A program made the position numbers and the translations under genes. A stretch of DNA of 64,000 nucleotides, taken from NCBI RefSeq assembly GCF_950295315.1, contig NC_080171.1:31116361-31180360 (forward strand). Reading direction: 5' to 3'. Below are positions 1-10,641 of this stretch, in pieces. The notes below the pieces were generated by a model, which did no database searches, was not told the DNA's origin, and saw only the letters and a program-made list of their open reading frames with translations. The stretch's first letter is position 1; every line of letters starts with the position of its first letter. Origin of the DNA: Erinaceus europaeus. Taxonomy: Eukaryota > Chordata > Mammalia > Eulipotyphla > Erinaceidae.

Positions 1-1093
1 GGTTTGCTGTACAGTATCCAGTATCTTGTATATAGCTGTGCTATTGGATGCTTCTAATCTACTTGGTCTAGGCTTTTGAGAGTCCGCATATCAAATACAC
101 AGCCTATATATTTAAAAGATTCAGTTTGTGTTTTGAAAAACTTTGAGACATACAATTGATTTTCCCCCTCATATTAATTAACTACTGATTTATATGTCTA
201 CATTTTGCTAGGAGTGTACATAAACACCATTCTCACCACCAAAAGACTGTGACCCATCCCTCCCACCCATTCCCACCCCCCACTGGCCCAGGAAGCTGCA
301 TGTCTACCCCTCACCACAGGGTTTTTACTTTGGTGCCCTACTTACAATTTGATCAGGTCCTGCTTTTAGTTTCCCTTTCAGATCTTCTTACTCAACTTCT
401 GTTGATGAGTGGGATCATCCCATACTCATCTTTGTCTTTCTGACTTAGCTCACTTAACATAATTCCTTCTAGCTCTGTCCAAGATGGGTCAGAGAAGGTG
501 GGTTCATTGTTCTTGATAGCTGCATAGTATTCCATTGTGTATATATACCACAGCTTTCTCAGCCACTCATCTGTTGTTGGACACCTGGGTTGCTTCCAGG
601 TTTTAGCTATTATGAATTGTGCTGCTGTGAACATAGGAGTACACACCTCTTTTTGGTTGGGTGTTATGGAGTCCTTGGGGTATAACCCCAGGAGAGGAAT
701 TACTGGATCATATGGAAGGTCCATGTCTAGCCTTGTGAGAGTTTTCCAGACTGCTCTCCACAGAGGCTGTACCAATTTACATTCCCACCAGCAATGTAAA
801 AGGGTTCCTCTGTCCCCACATCCTCTCCAGCATTTGTTGCTGCTGTCCTTTTTGATGTATGCCATTCTTACAGGAGTGAGGTGGTATCTTAGTGTTGTCT
901 TAATTTGCATTTCTCTAGCAATCAGTGACCTAGAGCAGTTTTTCATATGTTTGTTAGCCTTTTGGATCTCCTCTGTAGTGAATGTTTTGTTCATATCCTC
1001 TGCCCATTTTTGGATGGGGTCATTTGCTTTTTTGGTGCTAAGTTTGCTGAGCTCTTTATATATTTTGGTGATTAGTTTCTTGTCTGATGTATG
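1..1093 (-). mobile_element. L1 LINE 3' portion (ORF2 C-terminus and 3' UTR), younger copy, cut by window edge
   Basis: On the minus strand this reads the last part of L1 ORF2 (C-terminal cysteine motif CWRGC..HCWWEC, then [15 protein letters not shown]) followed by 3' UTR. It matches the 3' part of the full-length L1 at 24.5-31.8 kb closely and the 3' UTR at 52.8-53.2 kb. The 5' end is a truncation at about 1093, where homology stops and an older L1 resumes. The 3' end and A-tail lie outside the window. No stop interrupts the ORF2 part (minus frame 392-1093), so it is one of the least decayed copies here. Confidence 0.93.
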
Positions 1094-1365
1094 GAAGTCA
1101 CCATTTTTAACAGCTGAGTAGTATTCCATTGTATATATATATACTACAACTTGCTCAGCCATTCATCTGTTGTTGGTCACATGGGTTGCTTCCAGGTTTT
1201 GGCTATTACAAATTGTGCTGCCAAGAACATATGTGTACACAGATCTTTTTGGATGGATATGTTGGGTTCCTTAGGATATATCCCCAAGAGAGGAATTGCG
1301 GGACCATAGGGGAGGTCCATTTCTAGCCTTCTGAGAGTTTTCCAGACTGTTATCCACAGAGAGTA
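1094..1365 (-). mobile_element. older L1 fragment (ORF2 C-terminal region) hosting the L1 at 1-1093
   Basis: The antisense sequence again encodes the motif around WYIYTMEYY, then diverged ORF2 sequence. It shows the same block twice in succession (near 530 and near 1130), as expected for L1 inserted into L1. It resembles the diverged L1 at 6.84-7.39 kb more than the young element. The other half of this host lies left of the window. Confidence 0.85.
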
Positions 1366-1448
1366 ACTGGAAATTTATCTACATTGATGTCCCTATTTCC
1401 AAAGGAAAGACTAATGTTGCCAAAAGTTCATTCATTTGTTTCAGGTAC

Positions 1449-1576
1449 TTTTTTTTTTTTTTTTAACCAGAGCACTGCTCAACTCTGGCTTATGGTAGTG
1501 ATGGGAATTGAACCTGCAATATCAGAGTCTTGGGCATGAAAGTCTTTTTACATAACCATTATGCTGTCTCCCTAGC
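1449..1576 (-). mobile_element. SINE family c (tRNA-derived), antisense
   Basis: It has a poly(T) start, then 'ccagagcactgctcaactct', 'gggaattgaacctgc' (reverse of a tRNA-like B box) and 'gcataaccattatgctgtct'-type head sequence. The same body recurs more than ten times in the window in both orientations. Confidence 0.85.
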
Positions 1577-1727
1577 TAATTAAATTGCCTAGGGTAACAC
1601 CGAATATCAAAAGTGAAACCTAAACTTCTGTTGTCTGGCTTTTAGAATAGATTAAATTCATTTTGTTCTATGATTTAACTGTGTCAAAAAAGTCATAATT
1701 TTTTTTTCTTTCCCCTCTGTCTTACAG

Positions 1728-1870
1728 AACAGAAAACCTCTAGCGAAAAAGAAAATGTAAGCCTCAACTGCCTATCTCCCTTTAGCAAAGAAAGAAAATG
1801 TGAGACTCTCTTTAAAAGAACCTGCCAGGTCAGGTCTCCAGCCACTCAAGTGGGATGTAAGACTGAATAA
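1728..1870 (+). CDS. candidate terminal coding exon of an unidentified host gene (46 codons then TAA)
   Basis: A strong polypyrimidine tract (1699-1720) ends in cttacag at 1721-1727, with a branch-point-like 'tttaac' about 50 bases upstream. From 1730 a frame is open for 46 codons to TAA at 1868-1870; it begins QKTSSEKENVSLNC and ends ATQVGCKTE. The sequence lies in DNA with no recognisable repeat. An AATAAA at 2366 would give a 3' UTR of about 500 bases. Alternative readings are a 29-base microexon (donor gtaagc at 1757) or a symmetric 72-base exon (donor gtgaga at 1800). I do not recognise the protein. A frame of this length can arise by chance, so this is a lead, not a gene call. Confidence 0.28.
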
Positions 1871-3185
1871 GAATCAGGCAGAAAGAACAAAACATCTCTC
1901 CCGGGTCTCTGGAGACGATCCCTGTCTCCTAAGGTGTGACTGCAAAGTAATGTGCTCGATTTTAAAGGAAACACAACTGGAGTTTACACGGCTAAGTGGG
2001 CAGCGTCCCTCAAAGCAGTCACTTGGGGGAAGCTGCACATTTGTGACAGGAGCTGCGGGAGCTCAGACAGTAACTTTTTGGGACTTGGTTTCAGAGCTTC
2101 AGCATGTTCCGCTAAATATCTAGCCTGGGTGAAAAGTCTTTGTTGTGTGAAAGTGTTGTTTCTGGACAACCTCCAAAGTGAACTTTTAGGGGTAAGGCAG
2201 ATACTAACATTTGGGGGTAAAACTGAATTGTATATAATATTGGAACAATTGCCGCTGCGCATTCTAAATGATACTAGATGGTTTATCAAGTGGAAAAGGT
2301 ACCTTCTGTGGAGTCAATCAGGAAGAAGTCCAAGGTATTACTAATGTGGGCATTACTAACCTCAAAATAAAGTCTGCTTAATTCTAATTGTTAATTATTT
2401 TGCCTCTACTAATCTACTTTTCTGTCTCCCAGCTCATGTCTAAGCTCTTATAACTTACTAGACTAACTTATATGAAAGTACTGTTAGTCACATTTGACAA
2501 CAAAAACCGTACTGAAATGAATACATGACATTTTTACATTTTATTTTATCTTGTATGCTACGTGCGGAATGAACTCATGGCCTTGCATTTGTATGCTACC
2601 ACTTAGAAACTTCCCTGACCCAATTTTCTGTTCTTGATTCTTCTGAAAAAGAGGAGGAAAAATAAAGAGGAGGGGAAGAAAGAGAGATATAAAGTGATGT
2701 AATACAACTGAACTTGCCTGACGCTGTATGACAATTACAATTCAATTATTGAAATGTTGAGTTGTAAAAGAATTAGAAAATGTCATTAAGTGGGGGGGGG
2801 GCTTGGAAAGGAGTCAAATTAAAGTGTCACAGACTTATCCTTCAAAATCGTCATACTTAACAACTTAAAGCACTCTGGATTTAAGCTCATTCTCCTATCA
2901 CCACATTCCATGGACACTGGAAATTAGATGCAGAGGGTTAGATTCAAATGTTTTCTGAGTAGGGTGTATCAGAGAAGAGGTGAGATACTTCATATTGCAT
3001 CACACCAGGAGACACATAACAACTACCCATCACCCACCATTAGTGATGCTAAAATACCCATGGGGCTGCAGTGGCAATGAGGCAATGATGCAGAACTTAA
3101 TCCACCCAACTAAGAAGAAATCTGTGAGGGTGTTGTATTATAAAATTATTTTCTAGACTCTAAACCTTCATGACCAACATACTAA
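1871..3185. other. single-copy-looking DNA, no recognised repeat
   Basis: Overlapping open frames (1800-2123 and 1952-2344 on plus, 1984-2289 on minus) show no recognisable domain. A G-run lies near 2793-2801. Nothing else supportable was seen apart from the candidate 3' UTR at its start. Confidence 0.5.
2366..2371 (+). terminator. possible polyadenylation signal AATAAA
   Basis: The hexamer is followed within 30 bases by T-rich sequence ('tctaattgttaattatttt'). It matters only if the candidate exon at 1728 is real, since the hexamer is frequent by chance in AT-rich DNA. Confidence 0.25.
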
Positions 3186-3395
3186 TCCCATAAGAGCCAG
3201 GCAGTGGCACATCTGGTAGAGTGCACATATTACCACACACAAGGACCCACCCACATTCAAGCACTTGGTACAAAGGAGAAGCTTCATGAACAGAGAAGCA
3301 GTGCTGCAGATTCTCTCTTTCTCCCTCTTTAACTCCCGCTGCCCTCTCAGTTTCTCTCTGTTCTATTCAAAATAAATAAAAAACTTATTAAAAAA
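3186..3395 (+). mobile_element. SINE family b, diverged
   Basis: The head is 'gccaggcagtggcacatctg', the B-box region is diverged ('ccacattcaagc'), the body is C/T-rich 'tctctctttctccctcttt', and the tail is 'aaaataaataaaaaactt'. Confidence 0.85.
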
Positions 3396-4460
3396 TTTAA
3401 ACAATGCCATAAGTAAATAACAAAGAAATGAGTGGACAAGTTTGAGACCAGGAGTCAGGGAAAAGTGAGAGTAGATAAGAGTAAGGCAGAATTTTAGCTT
3501 GGAGTTCAGACCTAGAATGAGACATGAAAGCCAAGATATTAATGGTGGTCTCCACCTTCCAAAGAAATTGATAGGCATGAACAAAACCTGGCATAAACTT
3601 GCAAACCCCAGGAACTTGGATGAAGTCCACTGTTGTAGTCATCACTGTCTGTTATGTGTGAGAGTATATATATATATACATATATATATATATTCTTTCT
3701 TTCTTTTTTATTTTTCTCCTCATCCCAAGGAATCGGGCTGGACTCTCATTTCTTTTTTAACACTCATTGGTCAAAGTGACAATGCCAGGCTCACAGGTAC
3801 GAGTGTTTCAGCCATAAGACTGACTTTAATCCTCCCCAGAGAGGCCTAATCTAAATGCCTGTTTCAACTGCAGTCCCATGGAGAAGAGGACTGTCACAGC
3901 AACTAGACAATAGCAGGGCATGTTTCCATCTCCCCATCTGTTTTTTTTTTTAACATCAATATTTAAAGTTTATTCCTAAGTTTTTCTCACACCAATCCAA
4001 GCCAGTTTTTCATACTAATGGATATATGTATACTTGGGTTTATTATTAAGAATATGTGCTTATTATTCAGCCCCAATTCTTTTTTTTTTTTTTTTTTTAC
4101 CATCAGCTCATATTAATCTCACTCTCCATCAGGAGCAATGATTTTGCGACAACACCCTCCTGCAGGTGAGGCTGTATATAGAATTATGGCTTCTGAGTTC
4201 CCAGCTAGATAGGGGACATTACATAGGTCCCCTCAGTGGCAAGTGCCATCAGGAACCCACTACCCAGGGTATGAGGTACATGATCCACAGGTAAAATGAT
4301 AGTCTTATTTGCCTGCTTTTTCAGAATGAGAGAAGCACAATACTTAAGCCAGCAAGGAAAACTGGAATTTGTAAATTCCATAAACAAATACAACTGGAAG
4401 AAATAAGGATGAAGCCTCCAAAGATGTTTGCCTCTGTCTGTGTGTCTAAGCAAAACAAGT
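3396..4460. other. single-copy-looking DNA with short AT repeat and T-runs
   Basis: It contains a (TA)n stretch at about 3665-3693 and poly(T) runs at 3941-3951 and 4080-4098. No gene or clear mobile element was recognised. Confidence 0.5.
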
Positions 4461-4463
4461 AAC

Positions 4464-4640
4464 AGAAAGGAAGAAAGAGAGAAAGGAAGGGAAGAAGGGA
4501 GAAAGAGAAGGGGAGAGGGGGAGGGAGAGAGGCAGGTAGGTAAGGGAGAAGGAAGGAAAGGAAAGAAGAAAGGGAGGGAGGGAGGAAGGAAGGAAGGAAG
4601 GAAGGAAGGAAGGAAGGAAGGAAGGAAGGAAGGAAGGAAG
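4464..4640. repeat. (GGAA)n / GA-rich microsatellite
   Basis: The purine-only tract is irregular at first (gaaagagaaaggaaggga) and becomes a clean GGAA tetranucleotide array at about 4583-4640. It gives spurious EGRKEGRKEGRK and PSFLPSFLPS frames on the two strands. Confidence 0.95.
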
Positions 4641-4641
4641 A

Positions 4642-4822
4642 GGGGGCTGGGTGATGGCATACCTAACTGAGTGCAAATGTTACAAAGTTCAAGGACCCAG
4701 ATCCAAGCCCCCATCCTCACCTGCAGGGGGAGAAGTGCTGTAGGCGTCTCTTTTTCTCTATCGCCACCTTCCCTCTCATTTTGTTCCAGTTCTATAAAAA
4801 TTAAATAAATAAATAAAATATA
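4642..4822 (+). mobile_element. SINE family b
   Basis: The head 'gggctgggtgatggcatacc' is followed by 'caaggacccagatccaagcc', 'cacctgcagggggagaagtg' and a tail of TAAATAAA repeats. It abuts the GGAA array directly. Confidence 0.88.
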
Positions 4823-6564
4823 ATAACCTTAGTTCTGATTCTCTGCCAGTTGAGCGACCTTCCCCAGTCACAAATAAAATTTAATATAAAAATAAAATAA
4901 AACACACTTGCATGATAAAACCGAGGTGGCTCAGTCTCAGTCTGTCAGGATGGCCTAATTGGCTGAATAATAACAAAGGCATGCAATTAACCTGGATAAG
5001 TAAAAAAAAAAAAAAAAAAAAAAAACCAAAAAACAGGATGTGACAGGGAGTGAAAATAACAACAATAAACAACACCACAGTGGAACCTTAAGCAAATATA
5101 ACAGTTATATAACAGAGTTAGACTGTAGTCCAGTTCCAGTGAAAGAAACTCCTAGAGCAGTTCCAATAATTCATTCTATCTTCCCTACCACTCAGAAACA
5201 AGACTTCAAAGGGCTCCTGGGACCACTTGGCGAGCCTCAGACTACAGTGGCCTGAGTGCTCAGAATTAAAAGGAAACTCTCATCTGGCTTGGAGGCACAC
5301 AGCCTTTACCCAACTGGAAACTCAATAACTGCTGGCTAAATGATCCAGCCAGGTAAATTGTCTCCTAATGGACATGAAGTTGAAAATGAAAGGAGGACAA
5401 GAAGAGTACAGAATTGCAGGGAAAATGGGGCCTAGAGATGGTTCTACCTGCTGCTTGCACTCTGGGAAGGCTTATCTAGCATCTGCTTTTAGTCTAAGAA
5501 GCCTCTATAACCCAGACAGCTGGAAGTCAGTGCCACCCTGCCAACAACTTTCATTAGCTGCTTCTGACCTGTTGAAATGCTGAAAATAGAACCTTAAGCC
5601 ATATTTGCTGCATCTCAACTCCTTGTCTTTCTAAGCGTTAGCTGCAGCCCAGTTGCACCATCATTTTTAAAGCACTTGTCCCTCTTTGTCTATTTTTTTT
5701 GACACCCCCCAACCACCACACATTCATGTGGCAGGTGCAGTGGTTTTCATTTTGCTCTTTAGACTTGAGGATGCTTTTTTCTTTTTCTTTGCTGGCTTTC
5801 ATACTTTACTAAAATCATCTGGAAAAATTAGTAGGGAAGAATAGATTATTTCCTTAGTTACCCACTAGTCGGGGTGATAAAGTCCATCAAAATTCATTTT
5901 CCAGTCCCTATTAAAATTTTATAAGCACTTAAAATATTCAGTTGGATGCTGTGTAATTTCTTCTGCATCCCACTGAGCATCTTTTTCACCTGGGGTATAA
6001 ATCCTGGAAGATTTTCCTCAATTGCTTTACTCACTTGAAATAAAAATTTTAGCTAATAAGTAAGTGCCTAGTTCTGTTCTGTACACCAGTGACCTTTGAA
6101 TTCTCTGATCTCCTACTATGCTGGAGGTAAGCACACAAATTAAACGTATTCCTTCCCTGCCTTTAGAGGATTTTGTGCATTAGAAGGTGGGTTCCCCACA
6201 AGTTACAACAAATTCCACCTCAGCTAGCTTTTACTAGCTCTAAAGCTGACTCAGATACCCTCTGACACATCAGGGTAATAGAATTACTCAACTACCCCAA
6301 CCCATACCATGTTACTCTCTGGGTTTTTTTTAAAAGAGGGCCCTAACTTTAATTGGGTTGGTCAAATTTTGGAGGCTCTCAAAGATCAGACTATTTAGTG
6401 ATCAGATTTGAAATGCAGATTCCCAGGCTTCATTCCCACAAATTTTATCCTTTACAGTGTCTAGGAATCTTCATTTACGCCCTGTCCCCAGGCCCAAGTT
6501 AACGGTCTTTGGGACCCACTTTGACAAACACTGCTCTGAGAGGGTCCATTTCAATATCTATTAT
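4823..6564. other. single-copy-looking DNA
   Basis: It contains an A-run of about 24 bases at 5001-5024. Open frames at 5040-5255 and 5368-5583 show no recognisable domain, splice context or coding signature. No mobile element was recognised. Confidence 0.5.
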
Positions 6565-6620
6565 TTTAAATACATTTTATTTGTTTTAGTTTTTAATAAG
6601 AAAGTGATACAAAAAGAAAG

Positions 6621-6699
<79 letters not shown>

Positions 6700-6805
6700 T
6701 CAGAGCACTTCAAATTTGGCTTCTGGTGGTGTTGGGATTGAATTTAAGATTTTGTAGCCCCAGGCATGAAAGTCTTTTAGCATAACCATGATGATGTCTC
6801 CCCAG
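6565..6805 (-). mobile_element. SINE family c, antisense, with internal (CA)(TA)(GA) microsatellite
   Basis: The body 'cagagcacttcaaatttggc', 'ttgggattgaatttaagatt' and 'aggcatgaaagtcttttagc' identifies the family. The compound microsatellite at 6625-6700 sits where other copies (for example 23.42 kb) have 'agacacacacagcaagagag', so it grew from internal SINE sequence. Confidence 0.85.
6625..6700. repeat. compound microsatellite (CA)n(TA)n(GA)n
   Basis: About 42 bases of CA, then about 17 of TA, then about 14 of GA, contiguous. Confidence 0.97.
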
Positions 6806-6836
6806 TCCTTCACCAGTTTTTTATCTATGCAGTGCT

Positions 6837-7414
6837 CTTTTTTTTTTTTAATTTCTTTATTGAGGAATTAATGCTTTGCATTCGACAGTAAATATAATAG
6901 TTTGTATATGCATAACATTTCTGTTTCCCATATAACAATACAACCCCCATTAGGTCCTCTGTCATCCTTCTTGGACCTGTATTCTCCCCCCATGCCCCAA
7001 CCCAGAGTCTTTTACTTTGGTGCAATACGCTAATTCCAGTTCAGGTTCTACTTGTGTATTCTCTTCTGATTTTGTTTTTCAATTTCTGCCTAAGAGTGAG
7101 ATCATCCCATATTCATCTTTCTGGTTCTGACTTATTTCACTTAACATGAATTTTTCAAGGTCCATCCAAGATCGGCTGAAAACAGTGAAATCACCATTTT
7201 CAATAGCTGAGTAGTATTCCATTGTATATATATATACCACAACTTGCTCAGCCACTCATCTGTTGTTGGACACCTGGGTTGCTTCCAGGTTTTGGCTATT
7301 ACAAATTGTGCTGCTTAGAACATATGTGTACACAGATCTTTTTGGATGGGTATATCGGGTTCCTTAGGATATATCCCTAGGAGAGGAGTCTATAGGTGTG
7401 AGGGTTTAGTTTTC
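6837..7414 (-). mobile_element. L1 3' end, antisense, older subfamily
   Basis: Poly(T) at 6837-6849 is the reversed A-tail. It is followed by the reversed L1 3' terminus ('aatttctttattgaggaatt'), 3' UTR, and the ORF2 C-terminal region up to about 7384. It then jumps to a 30-base ORF2 piece (7385-7414) from about 800 bases further upstream in L1, implying an internal deletion. Confidence 0.85.
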
Positions 7415-7620
7415 ATTTATATGGAACCAGAAAACACCTAGAATTGCCAAAACAATTTTGAGGAAAAGAAACAGAAATGGAAGCACCACACTCCCAGATC
7501 ACAAACTATAATATAAAGCCATCATAATTAAAACAGCCTGGTACTAGAACAAAAATAGATACACAGACTAGTGGAACAGAATTGAAAGCCCAAAACTAAA
7601 CCCCCACACCTATAGACTCC
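7385..7620. repeat. inverted repeat of 30 bases between two L1 pieces
   Basis: Bases 7385-7414 are the reverse complement of 7591-7620 at 28 of 30 positions ('cacacctatagactcc' core). Both arms come from the same point of L1 ORF2, one in the antisense piece and one in the sense element. Confidence 0.85.
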
Positions 7621-9866
7621 TAAATTTTTATAAGGAGGCTCAAACTATTAAATGGAGGAAGGAGTCTCTACAATAAATCGCACTGGGAAAACTGGGTTGA
7701 AACATGCAGAAGAATGAAACTGAACCACTTTATCTCACCAGAAACAAAAGCCAATTTCAAATGAATCAAGAACCTGGATGTTAGACCAGAAACTATGAAA
7801 TACTTAGAGGAAAATGTTGGTGGAACACTTTCCCACCTAAACCTCAAGGGCATCTTTGATGATACAAACCCAATTGCAAGGAAGACTAAATAAAAAATAA
7901 ATCAATAAGACTTAATCAAGTTAAAAAGCTTCTTCACAGCAAAAGAAACCATTACCTGGGAATTGGTTGGTAGTGCAGTGGGTTAAGCGCAGGTGGCGTG
8001 AAGCAAAAGGACCAGCATAAGAATCCTGGTTCAAGCTCCTGGCTCCCCACCTGCAGGGGAGTCACTTCACAAGTGGTGAAGCAGGTCTGCAGGTGTCTGT
8101 CTTTCTTTCCCCCTCTCTGTCTTCCCCTCCTCTCTCCATTTCTCTCTGCCCTGTTCAACAATGACAACATCAATAACAACAATAGTAACCACAACAACAA
8201 TTTAAAAATAAGGGCAACAAAAGGGAAAACAAATAAATAAATATATTTTAAAAAATAACAAAAAAGAAAAAAAAATAAACCATCACCCAAACAAAGAGAC
8301 CCCTCATAGAATGGGAGAAGATCTTCACATGCCATACATTAGACAAGAGGCTAGTAAACACAATATATATAAAGAGCTCACCAAATTCAGCATCAAAAAA
8401 AATCAAATGACAAAAGTGGGGAGAGGATATGAACACAATTTTCACTATAGGAGAGATACAAAAGGCCAACAGACATATGAAGAGTTGTCTCACTGATTGT
8501 CAGAGAAATGCAAATAAAGACAACAGATGAATGGATGAGAAAGTTGTGGTATATATACTCAACTATTAAGAATAATGAACCCACCTTCTCTGACCCATCT
8601 TGGATGGAGCTAGAAGGAATCATGTTAAGTGAGTTAAGTCAGCAAGAGAAAGGAGGGTATGGGATGACCCCACTCATCAACAGAAATTGAGAAAGAAGGA
8701 CAGAAAAAAAAAAAAAGTAGAATTTGACTGAGTTTGGAGTATTTCACCAAAGTGAAAAAAAGCTCTAGGTGGAGGAGAGGGTAGATTTTTAGCTTCACTA
8801 TATGTGGGTGAGGGTGAGGACACAGGTCTTTGGTGGTGGGAACAATGTTTATATACATTCCTATTAATTTATAATCTGATAAATCACTATTTAATCAATA
8901 TATGAGGGGAAAAATAGATTGAAATTTTCAAACTTTTTTATGCATAGACCCCAATTCTGAGTATATGTTCCTTCAATCTAAGCACTTAAGGTTTCAAATC
9001 AGTAACCTGGTTGAATTTTAACAATGGGCTCAAATTTTGAATACATTTTCAGTAATGACTGTTTAATTGAATTATTAAATCACCTATAGTCTTAGACCAA
9101 GGAGACCAGAAGCAACTGCTTTTGTCCCTATATATGATACAGCTCTATGTAAATAGCATTAAATGGCATAAATCAGGGCAAGGTTTTGTATGATACAGCA
9201 AATCCTAACCACAGGATTTTCAAAATAAATCTAATTCCCTAATAACTTCGTTACAGTAATAGCTATCTATTGCCGTCTTAAACTCCAAGACAGCAAAACG
9301 CTCCCCATTCTCTATAAAAACCATATTTCTCCCAGTCCTGGAAACTCCGTGGAATGACTTGTCTTCCTGCATGCTTCACTTGACCCATACCATTTGATAC
9401 TGCATCTGCTGAGCTCGACCAAATCAATGCAACCAGTACCACCTCAACACATTCCACTTCGGATTGTGTCCAGAGACACCAAGCATGGAATGCCAACCCT
9501 TCAGCTCCAGCACTCTGCCACCAAGTTGCAGATGCTACCGTGATGCCAACCTGACTTCCCTGGACAGAGGACCTCACCAATGTACCCTGGACCCCCACCT
9601 CTCCAGAACCCTGGCCCACTAAGGTAAGATAAGGACAGGCTGGGAGTATGGACCGACCTGCCAACTCCCATGTTCAGCAGAGAAGCAATTACAGAAGCCA
9701 GACCTTCCACTTTCTATACCCTATAATGACCCTGGGTCTTTGGAAAGCTTTCAAGGGAGGGGATGGGATACAGGACTCTGGTGGTGGAAATTGTGTGGAA
9801 TTGTACCCCTCTTATCCTATGGTCTTGTCAATATTTTTTAATAAATAAATTAATAACAATAAAAAT
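7425..9866 (+). mobile_element. 5'-truncated L1 (ORF2 C-terminal half and long 3' UTR), interrupted by a SINE
   Basis: It starts in the ORF2 region equivalent to 29634 of the full-length element ('gaacc.gaaaacacctagaa'), runs through diverged ORF2, and loses most of the C-terminal domain near 8515 ('aaagacaacagatgaatgga'). It then continues into a long 3' UTR ending with the block 'gactggg..gtatggaccgacc', 'gaagcaattacagaagccag' and the AATAAA-containing terminus at about 9840. Many stops and frameshifts are present; it is dead. The SINE at 7957-8276 splits it. Confidence 0.9.
7957..8276 (+). mobile_element. SINE family a inserted in L1
   Basis: The head is 'ggttggtagtgcagtgggtt', the B-box-like segment is 'ggttcaagctcc', followed by a C/T-rich body, CAACAA-type repeats and an A-rich tail. 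It is flanked by 'aaaccattacc' (7946-7956) and 'aaaccatcacc' (8277-8287), a target duplication of L1 sequence matching at 10 of 11 bases. Confidence 0.93.
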
Positions 9867-10606
9867 AGTCACCAGGAGAAGAGAAGGGTAGATAGTAAAA
9901 AGGAACCAGCTGCCTCAAAGCTGAGACTGAAGTAGACCTATCAGCCAAGAGAGAGCTAGGCAGGCTGGCACTGCTTATCTGCCTTTCAACTGAAATCAGA
10001 TTTTGTGTGTTGATAGCCACCAACATGTCAGGAGCAGATTTCTGCTTTACTTGGTTTCCAGGTATGGAAGCCTTATCTTTTGAGATTCAGTATGATTAGG
10101 AGCTGACTGCTGGCTTTTGCAGTTCTAAATGTCTTAAGCCTGGAATTTTTCACTGACCCAGCTCTAAACTGTTGCTATTCTATCAGCCTGGCAAAAGCCT
10201 TATTTATCATTTTTATGCCATAGCAATCCCTAGAAAAAAGATGGACTATCGCCAGAGCTGCAACTAGTCCCAAGCTGCCCCAACCATGTGTCAACATGGT
10301 AGAAAGTCTACTGAGCTCTTCTGTGAGGCACCCCCTGCCCTAAGCCCTGCCTCATGCTATTCCTCAGAAGCAGCCATCCAGTGTAAGCTCACACCATGCC
10401 TCTCAGAAACCCATTAATGTTAGGAAAGGGCTAGAACTTTTATCTGTGAATTTTGTCACCTTGGAGCCTGTAAATGCTCCTTAAGGTATAATGATGAGGG
10501 GGGCAAATGTAGTGAGAGGGCTCCATGCACGCACACTTTCATTCTTGACCCTGATGCCATTCCAGTTATATATATATATATGGATATAGGTAGGCATGTG
10601 AGCATG

Positions 10607-10641
<35 letters not shown>

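Noticed and set aside
537..1121. 194-codon hydrophobic plus-strand frame, also seen antisense near 30210-30767
   Set aside because: It is the reverse strand of L1 ORF2, not a membrane protein gene.
4446..4676. PSFLPSFLPS repeat protein
   Set aside because: Translation of the GGAA microsatellite.
9278..9664. 128-codon minus frame with small hydrophobic stretches
   Set aside because: Lies wholly in the reversed 3' UTR of the L1 at 7425-9866.
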